DNA of 64,000 bases from Methylobacterium sp. Leaf108 (GTDB lineage: Bacteria > Pseudomonadota > Alphaproteobacteria > Rhizobiales > Beijerinckiaceae), in the NCBI RefSeq assembly GCF_001423265.1, contig NZ_LMND01000001.1:374128-438127 (forward strand). The letters are read 5' to 3'. A program made the translations under genes and the position numbers. The number at the start of each line of letters is the position of its first letter. Position 1 is the stretch's first letter. Under the pieces are notes generated by a model. That model had not been told where the DNA came from. It ran no database searches and saw nothing but the letters and a program-made list of their open reading frames with translations. Below, piece by piece: positions 37,063 through 46,172 of the stretch.

Positions 37063-40000
37063 TCAGCCGGCGATCCGGACCGGCACCGCGGCCTCGGCGA
37101 CCGCATGGGTGTGCGCGATTCGACCGCAGGCGGCGATGGCGCGCTGTGCCTCGACGCGGCAGCGGTCGATCGCCTCGCCGATGTCGCCGCCGGACCGATG
37201 CGCGGCCTCGACCGCCTGGCAGGCCTCGGACAGCGCGGTGAAACCGAGCATGCCGGCCTGCGAGATCAGGGTGTGGTTGTCGGCCATGAAGTGGTCGGCG
37301 ACCTCGATCGTCCCGGCGGCGGGATAGATGTAGGCGATCCGTCCCCGGACATCGTCGAGCCACGCCAGCACCTGCGCGAGGCCGGCGAGGCCGATCAGCT
37401 CGTCGAGGACCAGAGCGTCGGGGGCGTCACCGGAGGCGGCAGGCGGGCCCGGCGCCTCGACCGGAGCGTCGTCGATGTCGGATCGGCAGCACCGCTCGAT
37501 CGCCTGGAGGAGGTCGGCACGGCGGAAGGGCTTGCCGACGTGGTCGTCCATCCCGGCTGCGCGCAGCGCCTTGACCTGATCTGAGAGCACGTTCGCGGTC
37601 AGCGCGATAATCGGGATGCGGGCGGCCTCCCCCGGCAGCTTGCGGATTTCGGCGGTCGCAGTCAGCCCGTCCATGACCGGCATCTGCACGTCCATGAGGA
37701 CGGCGTCGTAGTCGCCGCCGGCGACGGCCTGCACGGCGGAGGCCCCGTCCTCGACGACGTCGACGCTGTGGCCCGACGCCTCCAGGATGATGCGCACGAT
37801 CTCCTGGTTGGCCGGGAGATCCTCTGCCAGGAGGAGCCGGCGCGGTCGCGCCGGCGCGAGCAGGACCGGCTCGGGCGCCGCCAGGCTCGCCGCGTCGGCG
37901 AGGTCGAGGGACAGCGAGAACGAGAAGGTCGAGCCCTTCCAGGCCTCGCTCGATACGGTGATCTCGCCGCCCATCAGGCCGACGAGGCGCTGCGAGATGG
38001 CGAGGCCGAGCCCGGTGCCGCCGAACTCCCGCCGGATCGACCCGTCGACCTGGCTGAAGCGCTTGAACAGGCGGTCGATCTTCTCCGGCGGGATGCCGAT
38101 CCCGGTATCGGTCACCGAGACCACGACGCGCTCGCAGGTCTCGGTCCGGTCGAGAAAGGCGACGCGCAGGGTCACCGACCCGTCGCGGGTGAACTTCACG
38201 GCATTGTTGACGAGGTTGAGCAGGACCTGCCGCAGGCGGTCCTCGTCGCCGACGTGGCAGGGCGAGAGCCGCGGGTCGATCTCGAGGGTGAGGACGAGCC
38301 CCTTGTCGTCGGCGAGGCTGGCGACGATCGCGAGGGCATTGTCGGCGAGGCCCCGGATCGAGAACGGGCGCGGCTCGAGCTCGATGGCCCCCGATTCGAT
38401 TTTGGAGAAGTCGAGCACGTCGTTCACGACCGTGAGCAGGGCGTTGCCGGAGGTCTGGATCGTCAGGACCTGGCGCGCGAGGTCGGGCGGCAGGTCGGTG
38501 CGGGCGAGGATGATGCCGGTAAAGCCGATCACCGCGTTCAGCGGCGTGCGGATCTCGTGGCTCATGGAGGCCAGGAAGGCGGACTTCGCTTCGCTCGCCG
38601 CATTGGCTTCGGTCGTCAGCCGCTGCGCCTCCGCCGTCGCCGCACGCTCCGTCTCCGCCTGCGCGTGTTCGATCGTCCGGTCGCGGATGATGCACAGGAC
38701 CCGTTCGACGTGGTTGTGGCCGTCGTGCATGAAGCTCACGAGCACGCTGAGCCATTGGCCGGAGCCGGTCTTCGAGGGGCAGAAGATCTCGGTCTCGACG
38801 ACGGGGGTCTCGCAGGCCTGCAGCATGGCCGCCTGCAGGTCCTCCACGCTCGTCCTGGGGAAGAGCGAGAACAGGCGGCGACCGACCAGGGCATCCGCCT
38901 CGGGCATGTTGTGGAGCCAGTGGGCGCTGCGGCTGGCGAACTCGACTTGGCCGTCGGGGCCGGCCACCAGGATCACGTCGGGGCTGTTCTCCATGATCTT
39001 CTGAGTGAAGGCGGAGGCCTCGCGCAGTGCCAGGGTGCGCGTCTCGACGCGATTCTCGAGCGCCCGGTTGTTGGCTTCGAGGGCGGCATCGCGCGCGGTC
39101 AGGTCGGAGATCAGGCGTTCGAGCGAGGCGCTCAGCACGTTGGCTTCCCGATAGCCACCGGACGGCACCGCCGTGCTGCGGTCGCCGAGGCGGTGGCGCT
39201 GGGCGAAGGCGACGAGCGCCAGGAGCGGACGCGTCGTCATCCGGGCGACGAGGAGCCCCAGCACCCCGAACAGGAGCGCGAGGGCGAGGCCCCAGAAGAG
39301 GATCGCACGACGCAGGTCCGTCACCGGCGCGAGGGCGGTGCGGGTCGGCTGCCGGATGACCACGGTCCAGTCCATGCCCGCATAATCGGCCGCGCCGACG
39401 GACCGGCTGGCCGAGACGAGGAAGGATTGGTCGTCGCCGAAGGATACGACGGCGGAGCTGCCCTTGCGGGACGTGGAGGCGTCCGCGATGGCTTTGATGA
39501 CGTCGGGGGCGAGGCGCTTGCCCATGATATCGGACGGCCCGAGCAGGACCTCGCCGTCGTCGCGCAGGATCAGGCTTTCGATACCGCTCTGCCGCTCCTC
39601 GAACGGTGCCAGGATCGAGCGCTCGATCCGACGCGCCCAGGTCCAGCTCATGTGACCGCCGAGGACGCCCACCAGCCGCCCCTGCCCGTCGTGGACGGGC
39701 GTCGAGACGTCGACGAAGCGCAGGGGTTCGCCGTCGGGCAGCGGCGGAAGCTTCTGGGCCAGGAGAAGGGCTTCGTGGACATCGCCGGCGTAGGGCTTCA
39801 GCAGCGCCTCGCGAAACCAGGGCCGCTCGCGCACGCTCTTGCCTTCGAGCAGACCGCCCGAGCTCGCCATGACCACGCCGTTGGTATCGGCGATGCCGAG
39901 CCAGGCGTATTCCTTGTGGTCGGCCTGGACCGTGTCGATCCACTTGCGCCACGTCGCCGGCGTCGCCGACACGCTCTGGCCCATCGTGGCGAGGGTGCGC

Positions 40001-40206
40001 ACGAGGAGCAGGTTGTCGTGCATCACGGCGTCCAGGCGGCCGCGCAGGTGCTCGACATAGCCCGACAGCTCGTGCCCGATCTGCTCGCGGAGTTGCGGGG
40101 CCGCGATCCGCTCCGCCGCGAGGCTGACGCAGAACGTCAAGGCGAGCGCCAGGAAGCCGAAGACCGAGGCGAGCAGCGCCTGCAAGCTGATGGAGCGCTG
40201 TGGCAC
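37063..40206 (-). CDS. Hybrid sensor histidine kinase (Cache-PAS-HisKA-HATPase-REC-Hpt)
   Basis: A 1047-residue phosphorelay kinase. Two membrane helices (about 8-30 and 300-323) flank a periplasmic Cache-type domain. A PAS domain (about 400-530) precedes HisKA with SHEIRTPLNAVIGF, then HATPase_c with NLVNNAVKF, DTGIGIPPEK and GGTGLGLAIS. A receiver domain follows with VLMDVQMPVMDG, and then an Hpt-like module where the phospho-acceptor appears in NHTLISQAGMLG. The usual KG after HxL is IS here. The GTG at 40206 with AGGA eight bases upstream is chosen; TTG at 40239 has no ribosome site. The divergent single-domain regulator at 40560 is a plausible partner. Confidence 0.93.
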   Translation of the reverse strand: MPQRSISLQALLASVFGFLALALTFCVSLAAERIAAPQLREQIGHELSGYVEHLRGRLDAVMHDNLLLVRTLATMGQSVSATPATWRKWIDTVQADHKEYAWLGIADTNGVVMASSGGLLEGKSVRERPWFREALLKPYAGDVHEALLLAQKLPPLPDGEPLRFVDVSTPVHDGQGRLVGVLGGHMSWTWARRIERSILAPFEERQSGIESLILRDDGEVLLGPSDIMGKRLAPDVIKAIADASTSRKGSSAVVSFGDDQSFLVSASRSVGAADYAGMDWTVVIRQPTRTALAPVTDLRRAILFWGLALALLFGVLGLLVARMTTRPLLALVAFAQRHRLGDRSTAVPSGGYREANVLSASLERLISDLTARDAALEANNRALENRVETRTLALREASAFTQKIMENSPDVILVAGPDGQVEFASRSAHWLHNMPEADALVGRRLFSLFPRTSVEDLQAAMLQACETPVVETEIFCPSKTGSGQWLSVLVSFMHDGHNHVERVLCIIRDRTIEHAQAETERAATAEAQRLTTEANAASEAKSAFLASMSHEIRTPLNAVIGFTGIILARTDLPPDLARQVLTIQTSGNALLTVVNDVLDFSKIESGAIELEPRPFSIRGLADNALAIVASLADDKGLVLTLEIDPRLSPCHVGDEDRLRQVLLNLVNNAVKFTRDGSVTLRVAFLDRTETCERVVVSVTDTGIGIPPEKIDRLFKRFSQVDGSIRREFGGTGLGLAISQRLVGLMGGEITVSSEAWKGSTFSFSLSLDLADAASLAAPEPVLLAPARPRRLLLAEDLPANQEIVRIILEASGHSVDVVEDGASAVQAVAGGDYDAVLMDVQMPVMDGLTATAEIRKLPGEAARIPIIALTANVLSDQVKALRAAGMDDHVGKPFRRADLLQAIERCCRSDIDDAPVEAPGPPAASGDAPDALVLDELIGLAGLAQVLAWLDDVRGRIAYIYPAAGTIEVADHFMADNHTLISQAGMLGFTALSEACQAVEAAHRSGGDIGEAIDRCRVEAQRAIAACGRIAHTHAVAEAAVPVRIAG

Positions 40207-40559
40207 GCGTACGATCCTGACCGACACCCTCCACCACAAAGGCGAAAAATCCTTAGTTTTTCGCTACGTCTCACCGCTCGACGAGCGCTGGCCCATCGCA
40301 ACCGATTGCGTGAAGCCAAACAGACCACCAGACGTCATGGACGATCGAGGCATTGTGTCGATGTCGATATCCGTCATCGGTCCGGCGGATCAGCTGATAC
40401 CGCGCCGGGAGCCTGCAACTTTCAGTATTCTGACGAAGCGCAGGACAGGCCGCGTCTTTCGAAGAGCCTTTAACGCCTCATAGACACATTTTGGATTTCA
40501 TCACGGCCACGCTGCCGCCCTTCCGCATGCACGCTGTTGCTCACCTCCGGAGATCGACG
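40207..40559. promoter_or_regulatory. Divergent promoter region with an 8-bp inverted repeat
   Basis: About 350 bases between the hybrid kinase and the response regulator, which read away from each other. A perfect inverted repeat GCGAAAAA - TCCTTAG - TTTTTCGC lies at 40242-40264, some 36 bases from the kinase start, in its likely leader. It could be an operator or an RNA hairpin. No gene is seen. Confidence 0.45.
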
Positions 40560-40946
40560 ATGTCCACCGCCCCCCTCGTCGTCGTCGCCGACGACGACAC
40601 GATCACGCGCTCGATCATCAACCTGAAGCTGAAGAGCCGCGGCTACACCGTCATCACGGCCTCGGACGGCAGCGAGGCGCTGCGGATCATCGAGGCGGAA
40701 AACCCCGCCCTCGTCGTCCTCGACGCGATGATGCCGGGCATCAACGGCTTCGAGCTCCTGCGGCAGATCAAATCGACGCCCAAGACGGCCGACACCCTGG
40801 TGGTGATGCTCACCTCCCGCAAACTCGAACAGGACATCGTCGGCGCCCTGAACGCAGGAGCGAGCGACTACCTCGTCAAGCCGTTCATCCCCGAAGAACT
40901 CGCCGTGCGGATCGCCCGCCTGTTGCCGATCGGCCGCCCACAATAG
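40560..40946 (+). CDS. Single-domain response regulator
   Basis: A 128-residue stand-alone receiver domain with no output domain. The acidic pocket is VVADDDTI (near 9-14), the phospho-accepting Asp is in VVLDAMMPG (near 55), the switch residues are in MLTSRK and the Lys in YLVKPF. All are intact. ATG 40560 is preceded by CGGAGAT at good spacing; an in-frame start further upstream (40491) lacks one. It could take phosphate from the divergent hybrid kinase's Hpt domain and act by protein contact. Confidence 0.92.
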   Translation: MSTAPLVVVADDDTITRSIINLKLKSRGYTVITASDGSEALRIIEAENPALVVLDAMMPGINGFELLRQIKSTPKTADTLVVMLTSRKLEQDIVGALNAGASDYLVKPFIPEELAVRIARLLPIGRPQ

Positions 40947-41479
40947 GCCTCCTCCTGGAGTGGGCCCGTCGGGGTCGACGGGATCAGCCTGCTGGTTTGA
41001 CCGCCTGGGTGAGCCGCGATGGTGCCGGGGCCGAAGGTGCCCGGCGCGGCGGACGCGTTCGGCAGCGTGACCACCTTGCCGTCAGCGCCGGTCGCGACCA
41101 TGTCGGGCCGCCCGTCGCCGTTCGCGTCCACCGCCGAGAGTGCGACCAGCGGCGAGGTGCCGGCGCGACTGCGGATGGGACCGCCGAAGGCACCGGCGCC
41201 GTTGCCGATCAGCACGTTGATCGTGCCGAACAGATCGGAGACGGCGAGGTCGAGCTTGCCGTCGCCATTCAGGTCGGCGGCGGCGATCGCCAGGGTGCCG
41301 ATGCCAGAGCCATAGGCGACGGCCGACCGGAAGCCGCCGACGCCATTCCTGATCAGGACCGAGATGTCGCCGCTCGACCCGTTCGCGACGATGAGGTCCG
41401 GCGTGCCGTCCCCGTTCGCGTCGGCCGCCAGCACTGCGCTCGGGGCGGTCCCGGCGCCGTAGCTGATGCACGCGTGGGG
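40868..41479 (-). pseudogene. Truncated FG-GAP/VCBS repeat protein fragment
   Basis: The open frame encodes three to four FG-GAP/VCBS-type calcium-loop repeats (DANGDGTPDLIVANGSSGD, DLNGDGKLDLAVSD, DANGDGRPDMVATG). These normally form a beta-propeller in large secreted or surface proteins. Here an in-frame TGA at 41482-41480 cuts off the N-terminus. After about base 41000 the frame runs into the antisense of the response regulator and ends at 40868, so the C-terminus is not native. The first ATG is internal at 41434. No signal peptide or ribosome site is present. I read it as a remnant of a longer gene. Confidence 0.7.
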
Positions 41480-42076
41480 TCATGGGGTGTCTTGCCTTCG
41501 GGTCGTCGAGCGGAGGAGGCGCCGTATGGGAACGTCAATGCCGCAGACAATTCTGTCGGAATTTGTATTGGAAATCATATTGTATCTGGATATAAATAAA
41601 GACTTTGATTTATATAAATCCTACGAATTATCGACTTAATCGATTCGTGATTACACATCGATAAAAGCCGACCATCCCCAAACCAAGCAGTCGCACCTGA
41701 CTTTTTCGGATTTTTACTATCGGATGATTGGGCATGACGGACCGCCAGGGGCGACAAGACCTCGGATCGCAGCGCGGCGCATTTTGGGCTCGCAATGAGA
41801 CGCGACGCCAAGCATTTCTGCGGAACCCGCCGGCCGGCCCTGTTCGTCGGCCCCGCGTCTCGATCGATCGCGGACGGCGATGCGCGGAATCGTCGGATAC
41901 CACCCGAACGAGGATGAAGGCCCCGTTCGCCGCATCGACCGTTCCGGAGGATCGTTGACACGTCGGCTCGCGCTGTCGAGGATTCCGACGCCATGGCGGT
42001 CGAACCGGCCGTCGCCGCCCATCCCCTGTCGGGACCGGGCGAGTTCAGATCCGCGCCGTCGACGGATAGAGGTTCC
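41480..42076. other. Gene-free region with an AT-rich island
   Basis: About 600 bases without a supported gene. Bases about 41540-41720 are unusually AT-rich and include a perfect 14-bp palindrome GATTTATATAAATC (41607-41620) and AATCGATT (41638-41645). Together with the truncated FG-GAP fragment beside it, this looks like a decayed or transferred segment. The 3' part returns to normal GC and should hold the FkbM methyltransferase promoter. Confidence 0.5.
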
Positions 42077-42826
42077 ATGCATCCAGCCGTGGCCGCCGCC
42101 AACACGCTCCGGAGCGTGCATCGGACGGGACAGATCCCCGACTACGAGGACATCCTGACCCAGGGCTACGGCCGCCTCCTGAAGCCGGGCGACGTGGCGA
42201 TCGACGTCGGGTGCCACGCCGGGCGCCATCTCGAGCACTTCGTCGACCTCGTGGGCCCCGAGGGGCACGTCCACGCCTTCGAGCCGATCCCCTTCCTGAT
42301 GGAGAACCTGCGGGCCCGCTTCGGCGCCCTGCCCGAGGTGACGCTGCACCCCTGCGCCCTGTCGGCCGAGGCCGGGGAGACGGATTTCACCGTGGCGAGC
42401 GCGCTCGGCGAGAGCGGATTGCGGCCGCGCCATTTCAGCCAGCCCACCGTCACCGCCCGCACGATCCGGGTGCGCGTCGAAACCCTGGACGCCGTGCTGG
42501 GCGCGGTGCCGGCCGTGGCCTTCCTCAAGCTCGACATCGAGGGCGGCGATCTCGATTGCCTCACGGGCGGGCAACGGCTGCTGGCGCGCTGCCGTCCCTT
42601 CGTGAGCATCGAGTACGGCTGGGCCGGCTACTCGGTCTACGGCCATAGCCAGCGCAGCCTGTTCGATGCCGCCACCGCCGCCGGATACGTCTGCGCCGAC
42701 CTGATCGGGAACCTCGTCGAGGATCTCCCGACCTGGCTGCAGGTGTCCGACACCGTGACCTGGGACTTCTTCCTGGTCCCGCTGGAGCGCCGGGCGGAAT
42801 GGAACGCGGCCTTCGCCCATGACTGA
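42077..42826 (+). CDS. FkbM family methyltransferase
   Basis: A 249-residue S-adenosylmethionine-dependent O-methyltransferase of the FkbM type. The cofactor loop is VAIDVGCHAGRHLEHF (near 40), the following acidic strand is HVHAFEPIPFLMENL, and the family's second signature is AFLKLDIEGGDLDCL (near 150). Such enzymes often methylate sugars or other small hydroxyl groups on surface glycans and metabolites; the substrate is not readable. The ATG at 42077 with AGAGG upstream is preferred over ATG 41993. Confidence 0.88.
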   Translation: MHPAVAAANTLRSVHRTGQIPDYEDILTQGYGRLLKPGDVAIDVGCHAGRHLEHFVDLVGPEGHVHAFEPIPFLMENLRARFGALPEVTLHPCALSAEAGETDFTVASALGESGLRPRHFSQPTVTARTIRVRVETLDAVLGAVPAVAFLKLDIEGGDLDCLTGGQRLLARCRPFVSIEYGWAGYSVYGHSQRSLFDAATAAGYVCADLIGNLVEDLPTWLQVSDTVTWDFFLVPLERRAEWNAAFAHD

Positions 42827-42967
42827 CACGGTGGCCGGCCGGGGCACTCGCCGGGGGAGACTTGCCCCGGGATCGCCACAGGCTCGGCCGTGTTGTCGCC
42901 ACAACTGTCAACGCATGTTTCCCCGGAGAAGCGCGCTCGGCGCGGAATCACGGAGCATGGGTTGGAA

Positions 42968-44107
42968 ATGCAGGGACGCAGGGTCGGATCGCAACGGACT
43001 GTCCCGGCTCACCGCAACGCGGGACGGCCGGCCGGCGATGCCATCATCGTCTCGGCCCGCGTCGGACGCGACCACGGCAGCCGCCCCGCCCTGACCCGGT
43101 CGCTGATCGCGATGTCGCTCCTCGCCGCCGGCCTCGGCGCCCTCGTGGTGCGCAACGGCGGCGACCTCGGCGCCGTCGGCATCGGCAAGGCCGTGGCCTC
43201 GTCCTCCACCGAGGCGACGCTGGCGATGCCCCGTCCCCGGATCCAGGCCGTCGCGCCCGCCATCCTGCCCCCGGCACCGATCGTGCTCACCGCCTCGTCG
43301 GCCTTCGCGCCGATCCACGACCTCGACACCGAGATCGGCTCGAACGCGGTCGACCGGGTCTCCTACGACTACCTCCTCACCGAGAGCGCGGTGGGCGACC
43401 CCAACGACATCCTCGAGTTCGGGCCGATGAAGATCCGGCGCCACCTCGTCCAGAAGATCGTGCGCGCCGCCCAGGCCGTGGCCACCGACCCGGTGCTGCT
43501 GATGGCGGTGGCCGACAAGGAATCGAGCTTCATCACCGAGGTGCAGGCCAAGACCTCCTCGGCGACCGGGCTGTACCAGTTCATCGAGCGGACCTGGCTC
43601 GGGGTGGTGCGCGACTTCGGCCCCAGGTACGGCCTGGCCCAGGACGCCGCCCTCATCCTCACCGCGGAGAACGGCCGCCCGAGCGTGGCCGATCCGGCCG
43701 AGCGCACGCGCATCCTCGAACTGCGCCGGGACCCCTACCTGTCGGCCCTGATGGCCGGCGAGATGCTCAAGCGCGACGCCGCCCGCATCTCCCTGCGGAT
43801 CGGCCGCGAGTTGTCCCTCGGCGAGGTCTACCTCGCCCACTTCCTCGGACCGGACGACGCCGAGGACTTCCTGGCCACCGTGGCCGACAAGCCCAAGGCC
43901 GCCGCCGCGCAGATGCTGCCGGGTCCCGCCAAGGCCAACCGCTCGATCTTCTTCGCCGCCCAGCGCGGACGCAAGAAGGCCGCGAGCCTGTCGGTGGCCG
44001 AGGTCCACGAGAAGTTCGAGAGCATGATGGCCAAGCGCGGCGACCGCTATCGCGACGTCCGCTCCGTCGCCGGCATCCTCGCCTTCGCGGATGCCGCCAC
44101 CGAGTGA
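42968..44107 (+). CDS. Lytic transglycosylase-like (SLT) membrane-anchored protein
   Basis: A protein of about 379 residues with an N-terminal membrane anchor (ALTRSLIAMSLLAAGLGALVV) and a proline-rich linker. An SLT-type domain follows, where MAVADKESSFITEVQAKTSS and ATGLYQFIERTWLGVV match the catalytic-Glu (DKESSF) and GLYQF motifs of family 1 lytic transglycosylases. It should cleave peptidoglycan in the periplasm, perhaps to admit an envelope machine. The start is uncertain: ATG 42968 or GTG 42890, neither with a strong ribosome site. Confidence 0.85.
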   Translation: MQGRRVGSQRTVPAHRNAGRPAGDAIIVSARVGRDHGSRPALTRSLIAMSLLAAGLGALVVRNGGDLGAVGIGKAVASSSTEATLAMPRPRIQAVAPAILPPAPIVLTASSAFAPIHDLDTEIGSNAVDRVSYDYLLTESAVGDPNDILEFGPMKIRRHLVQKIVRAAQAVATDPVLLMAVADKESSFITEVQAKTSSATGLYQFIERTWLGVVRDFGPRYGLAQDAALILTAENGRPSVADPAERTRILELRRDPYLSALMAGEMLKRDAARISLRIGRELSLGEVYLAHFLGPDDAEDFLATVADKPKAAAAQMLPGPAKANRSIFFAAQRGRKKAASLSVAEVHEKFESMMAKRGDRYRDVRSVAGILAFADAATE

Positions 44108-44281
44108 GCGTCGCTCGGCCCGGTCCCGCGACCGGGTGGCGAACGACGGGTCGCGGACGAATCCCGGCTCGCGAATCCCGGCCGACGAATCTTTGGCAAC
44201 CGATCCCTGCCGGCGTGATTTAACACGCATCAATCCGTCTTGGCGCGGACGGCAGCGCGGGCAGCGTTAAGGAGATTCGAC

Positions 44282-44980
44282 TTGGGCGATCGGAAAGGCA
44301 TCGTGCCGGATACTCCGCCATCGGCGCGGGTGAGCCCATCGACCGAGAGTACGGCAGCGGCACGTCCCGGCCTCCATCAGATACCGGTTCGGACCGGGCC
44401 GGGCCCCGGCGGCGACAACACCCTGGCGCCCTCCTTGTCCCTCGACCGGATCGGGCAGGCCCTGGCGGCCTTCTACGACGACCTCGTCGCCGAAGGCCTG
44501 CCCGAGCATCTGGCCGCCCTGGTCCGCCAGGTGAAGCCCATCGAGGCGTCCGCTCCCCCGCCCGTACCGGCCCCCGCGCCGGCCGCGACCGCCTGGAAAT
44601 CCGGGCGGATCGCCTTGATCGTCGAGGACGACGTCGCCACGCGCGCGCTCGCGGAATCGCTGTTCGAGGTGACGGAACTGGAGGCGGTGGGCTGCGACAG
44701 CGCCGAGGCGGCCCTCGACATCCTGCGCGAGCGCGGCACCGACGTGGCGCTGGTGTTCGCGGACGTGGCCCTTTCCGGCGCCATGGACGGATTGCAACTG
44801 GCGCGGGCCGTCTCCACCCTGTGGCCGCGCGCCCGCATGGTCGTGACCTCCGGCCGACCGGCGCCGCGGCCCGACGCGCTGCCACCGCAGGCCGTCTTCA
44901 TCCCGAAGCCCTGGCGGCCGTCCGACGTGCTGGTGGAAGCCGATCTGGCCGTCACCGAGCCCCCGCCGATCCAGCCCTGA
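44282..44980 (+). CDS. Response regulator receiver protein
   Basis: A 232-residue protein. The first 110 residues are disordered and proline-rich with a helical stretch (RIGQALAAFYDDLVAEGLPEH); a receiver domain occupies about 115-225. The domain has VEDDVATR, the phospho-accepting Asp in VFADVALSG, and Lys in FIPKPW. The start is decided by a strong AAGGAG at 44269-44274, seven bases before TTG 44282 (MGDRKGIVPD). An ATG at 44240 would lie before this ribosome site and is rejected. It has no DNA-binding domain. The cognate kinase is not adjacent. Confidence 0.85.
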   Translation: MGDRKGIVPDTPPSARVSPSTESTAAARPGLHQIPVRTGPGPGGDNTLAPSLSLDRIGQALAAFYDDLVAEGLPEHLAALVRQVKPIEASAPPPVPAPAPAATAWKSGRIALIVEDDVATRALAESLFEVTELEAVGCDSAEAALDILRERGTDVALVFADVALSGAMDGLQLARAVSTLWPRARMVVTSGRPAPRPDALPPQAVFIPKPWRPSDVLVEADLAVTEPPPIQP

Positions 44981-45176
44981 CCCGGCGGGTGCGCTGGCGC
45001 GGGACGCGAGGGCGGGGCACGGCAAATCCCTGCCTGCAAAGCGGAACACGCAACCGCAGAGCTTTGTTTGCACGGCAAGCTCCGGTCATCCGGTTCGGCC
45101 GTCGGGCGCCGTGGGCTCACCTCTTGCATTCCCCGGTCCAAGGGGCCGCGCATGGGCGCGGTGGAGCGTTTCAGCC

Positions 45177-46097
45177 GTGCCGATCCTGTCCGTCCGCCAT
45201 GTCACCACCTATCGCTACCGGCAGCCGGTGGGGTTCGGCGAACACCGCATCATGTTCCGCCCGCGCGACAGCTACGACCAGCGGTTGATCGCGGCGAGCC
45301 TGTCGATCACCCCCGAACCGCAGGGGGTGCGCTGGCTGCACGACGTCTTCGGCAACTGTGTCGCGGTGGCGGGTTTCACCGGGCGCTCGTCGACCCTGCG
45401 CTTCGAATGCGCGATCACCCTCGACCACACTCCGGAATCGACCCCGCACTTCGCCCTGGCGCCCAATGCCGCGTTCTATCCGTTCGGCTACGGCGTCGAC
45501 GACATGCCCGATCTCAGCCGCTCGATCGAGCGCCAGCACCCCGACCCGCGCAACGAGGTCGATGCCTGGGCCCGCAGCTTCGTGCCCCCGGAAGGCCGGA
45601 TCGCGACGCAGGACCTCCTGGCCAACATGACCCGCAGCGTGCGCCGGAACTTCGCCTACCTCGCGCGCTCGGAAAAGGGCGTCCAGGACCCGGTGACCAC
45701 CCTGCGGCTCAAGCGCGGGAGCTGCCGCGACTTCGCGGTGCTGATGATCGAGGCGGTCCGGGCGCTCGGCATGGCGGCGCGGTTCGTCTCCGGCTACCTC
45801 TACAACCCGCGCGACGACCGCGACCGGCACGTCGGCGGCGGCTCCACCCATGCCTGGGTGCAGGTCTACCTCCCCGGCGCCGGCTGGGTCGAGTTCGATC
45901 CCACCAACGGCATCGTCGGCAACCGCGACCTCATCCGCGTGGCCGTCGCCCGCGATCCGCGCCAGGCGGTGCCCCTGCACGGCTCCTTCTTCGGATTTCC
46001 CGCCGACGACCTCGGCATGACCGTGGAGGTCGACGTGGTCGAGGTCGCCACGCCTGCCCCGGAGACGCGGGGGCCGGATCCGATCCTGTCCCGATGA
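45177..46097 (+). CDS. Transglutaminase-like protein with N-terminal beta domain
   Basis: A 306-residue bacterial transglutaminase-like protein. An N-terminal beta-rich domain (about 1-90, LSVRHVTTYRYRQPV, typical of Bact_transglu_N) precedes a papain-fold core. Its catalytic triad is intact: Cys in RGSCRDFAVLM, His in GGSTHAWVQVYLP, and Asp in WVEFDPTNG. It may act as a protease or amidase-type enzyme; no substrate is known. The GTG at 45177 (MPILSVRHV), with GGAG 11 bases upstream, is preferred over ATG 45111. A second family member follows after 75 bases, suggesting co-expression. Confidence 0.9.
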   Translation: MPILSVRHVTTYRYRQPVGFGEHRIMFRPRDSYDQRLIAASLSITPEPQGVRWLHDVFGNCVAVAGFTGRSSTLRFECAITLDHTPESTPHFALAPNAAFYPFGYGVDDMPDLSRSIERQHPDPRNEVDAWARSFVPPEGRIATQDLLANMTRSVRRNFAYLARSEKGVQDPVTTLRLKRGSCRDFAVLMIEAVRALGMAARFVSGYLYNPRDDRDRHVGGGSTHAWVQVYLPGAGWVEFDPTNGIVGNRDLIRVAVARDPRQAVPLHGSFFGFPADDLGMTVEVDVVEVATPAPETRGPDPILSR

Positions 46098-46172
46098 CGA
46101 GACGTGAACCCGGGGCGGGCCGCCCCGGTTTCTCCCTGTGACGAGTGTGGCTTCGAGATTCAGGTGAGCGCG

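Noticed and set aside
37768..40473. Long plus-strand open frame opposite the hybrid kinase
   Set aside because: The minus strand carries complete HisKA, HATPase and REC motifs; the plus frame is compositional shadow.
41575..42105. Minus-strand open frame across the AT-rich island
   Set aside because: No family resemblance, no ribosome site, and composition changes abruptly along it.
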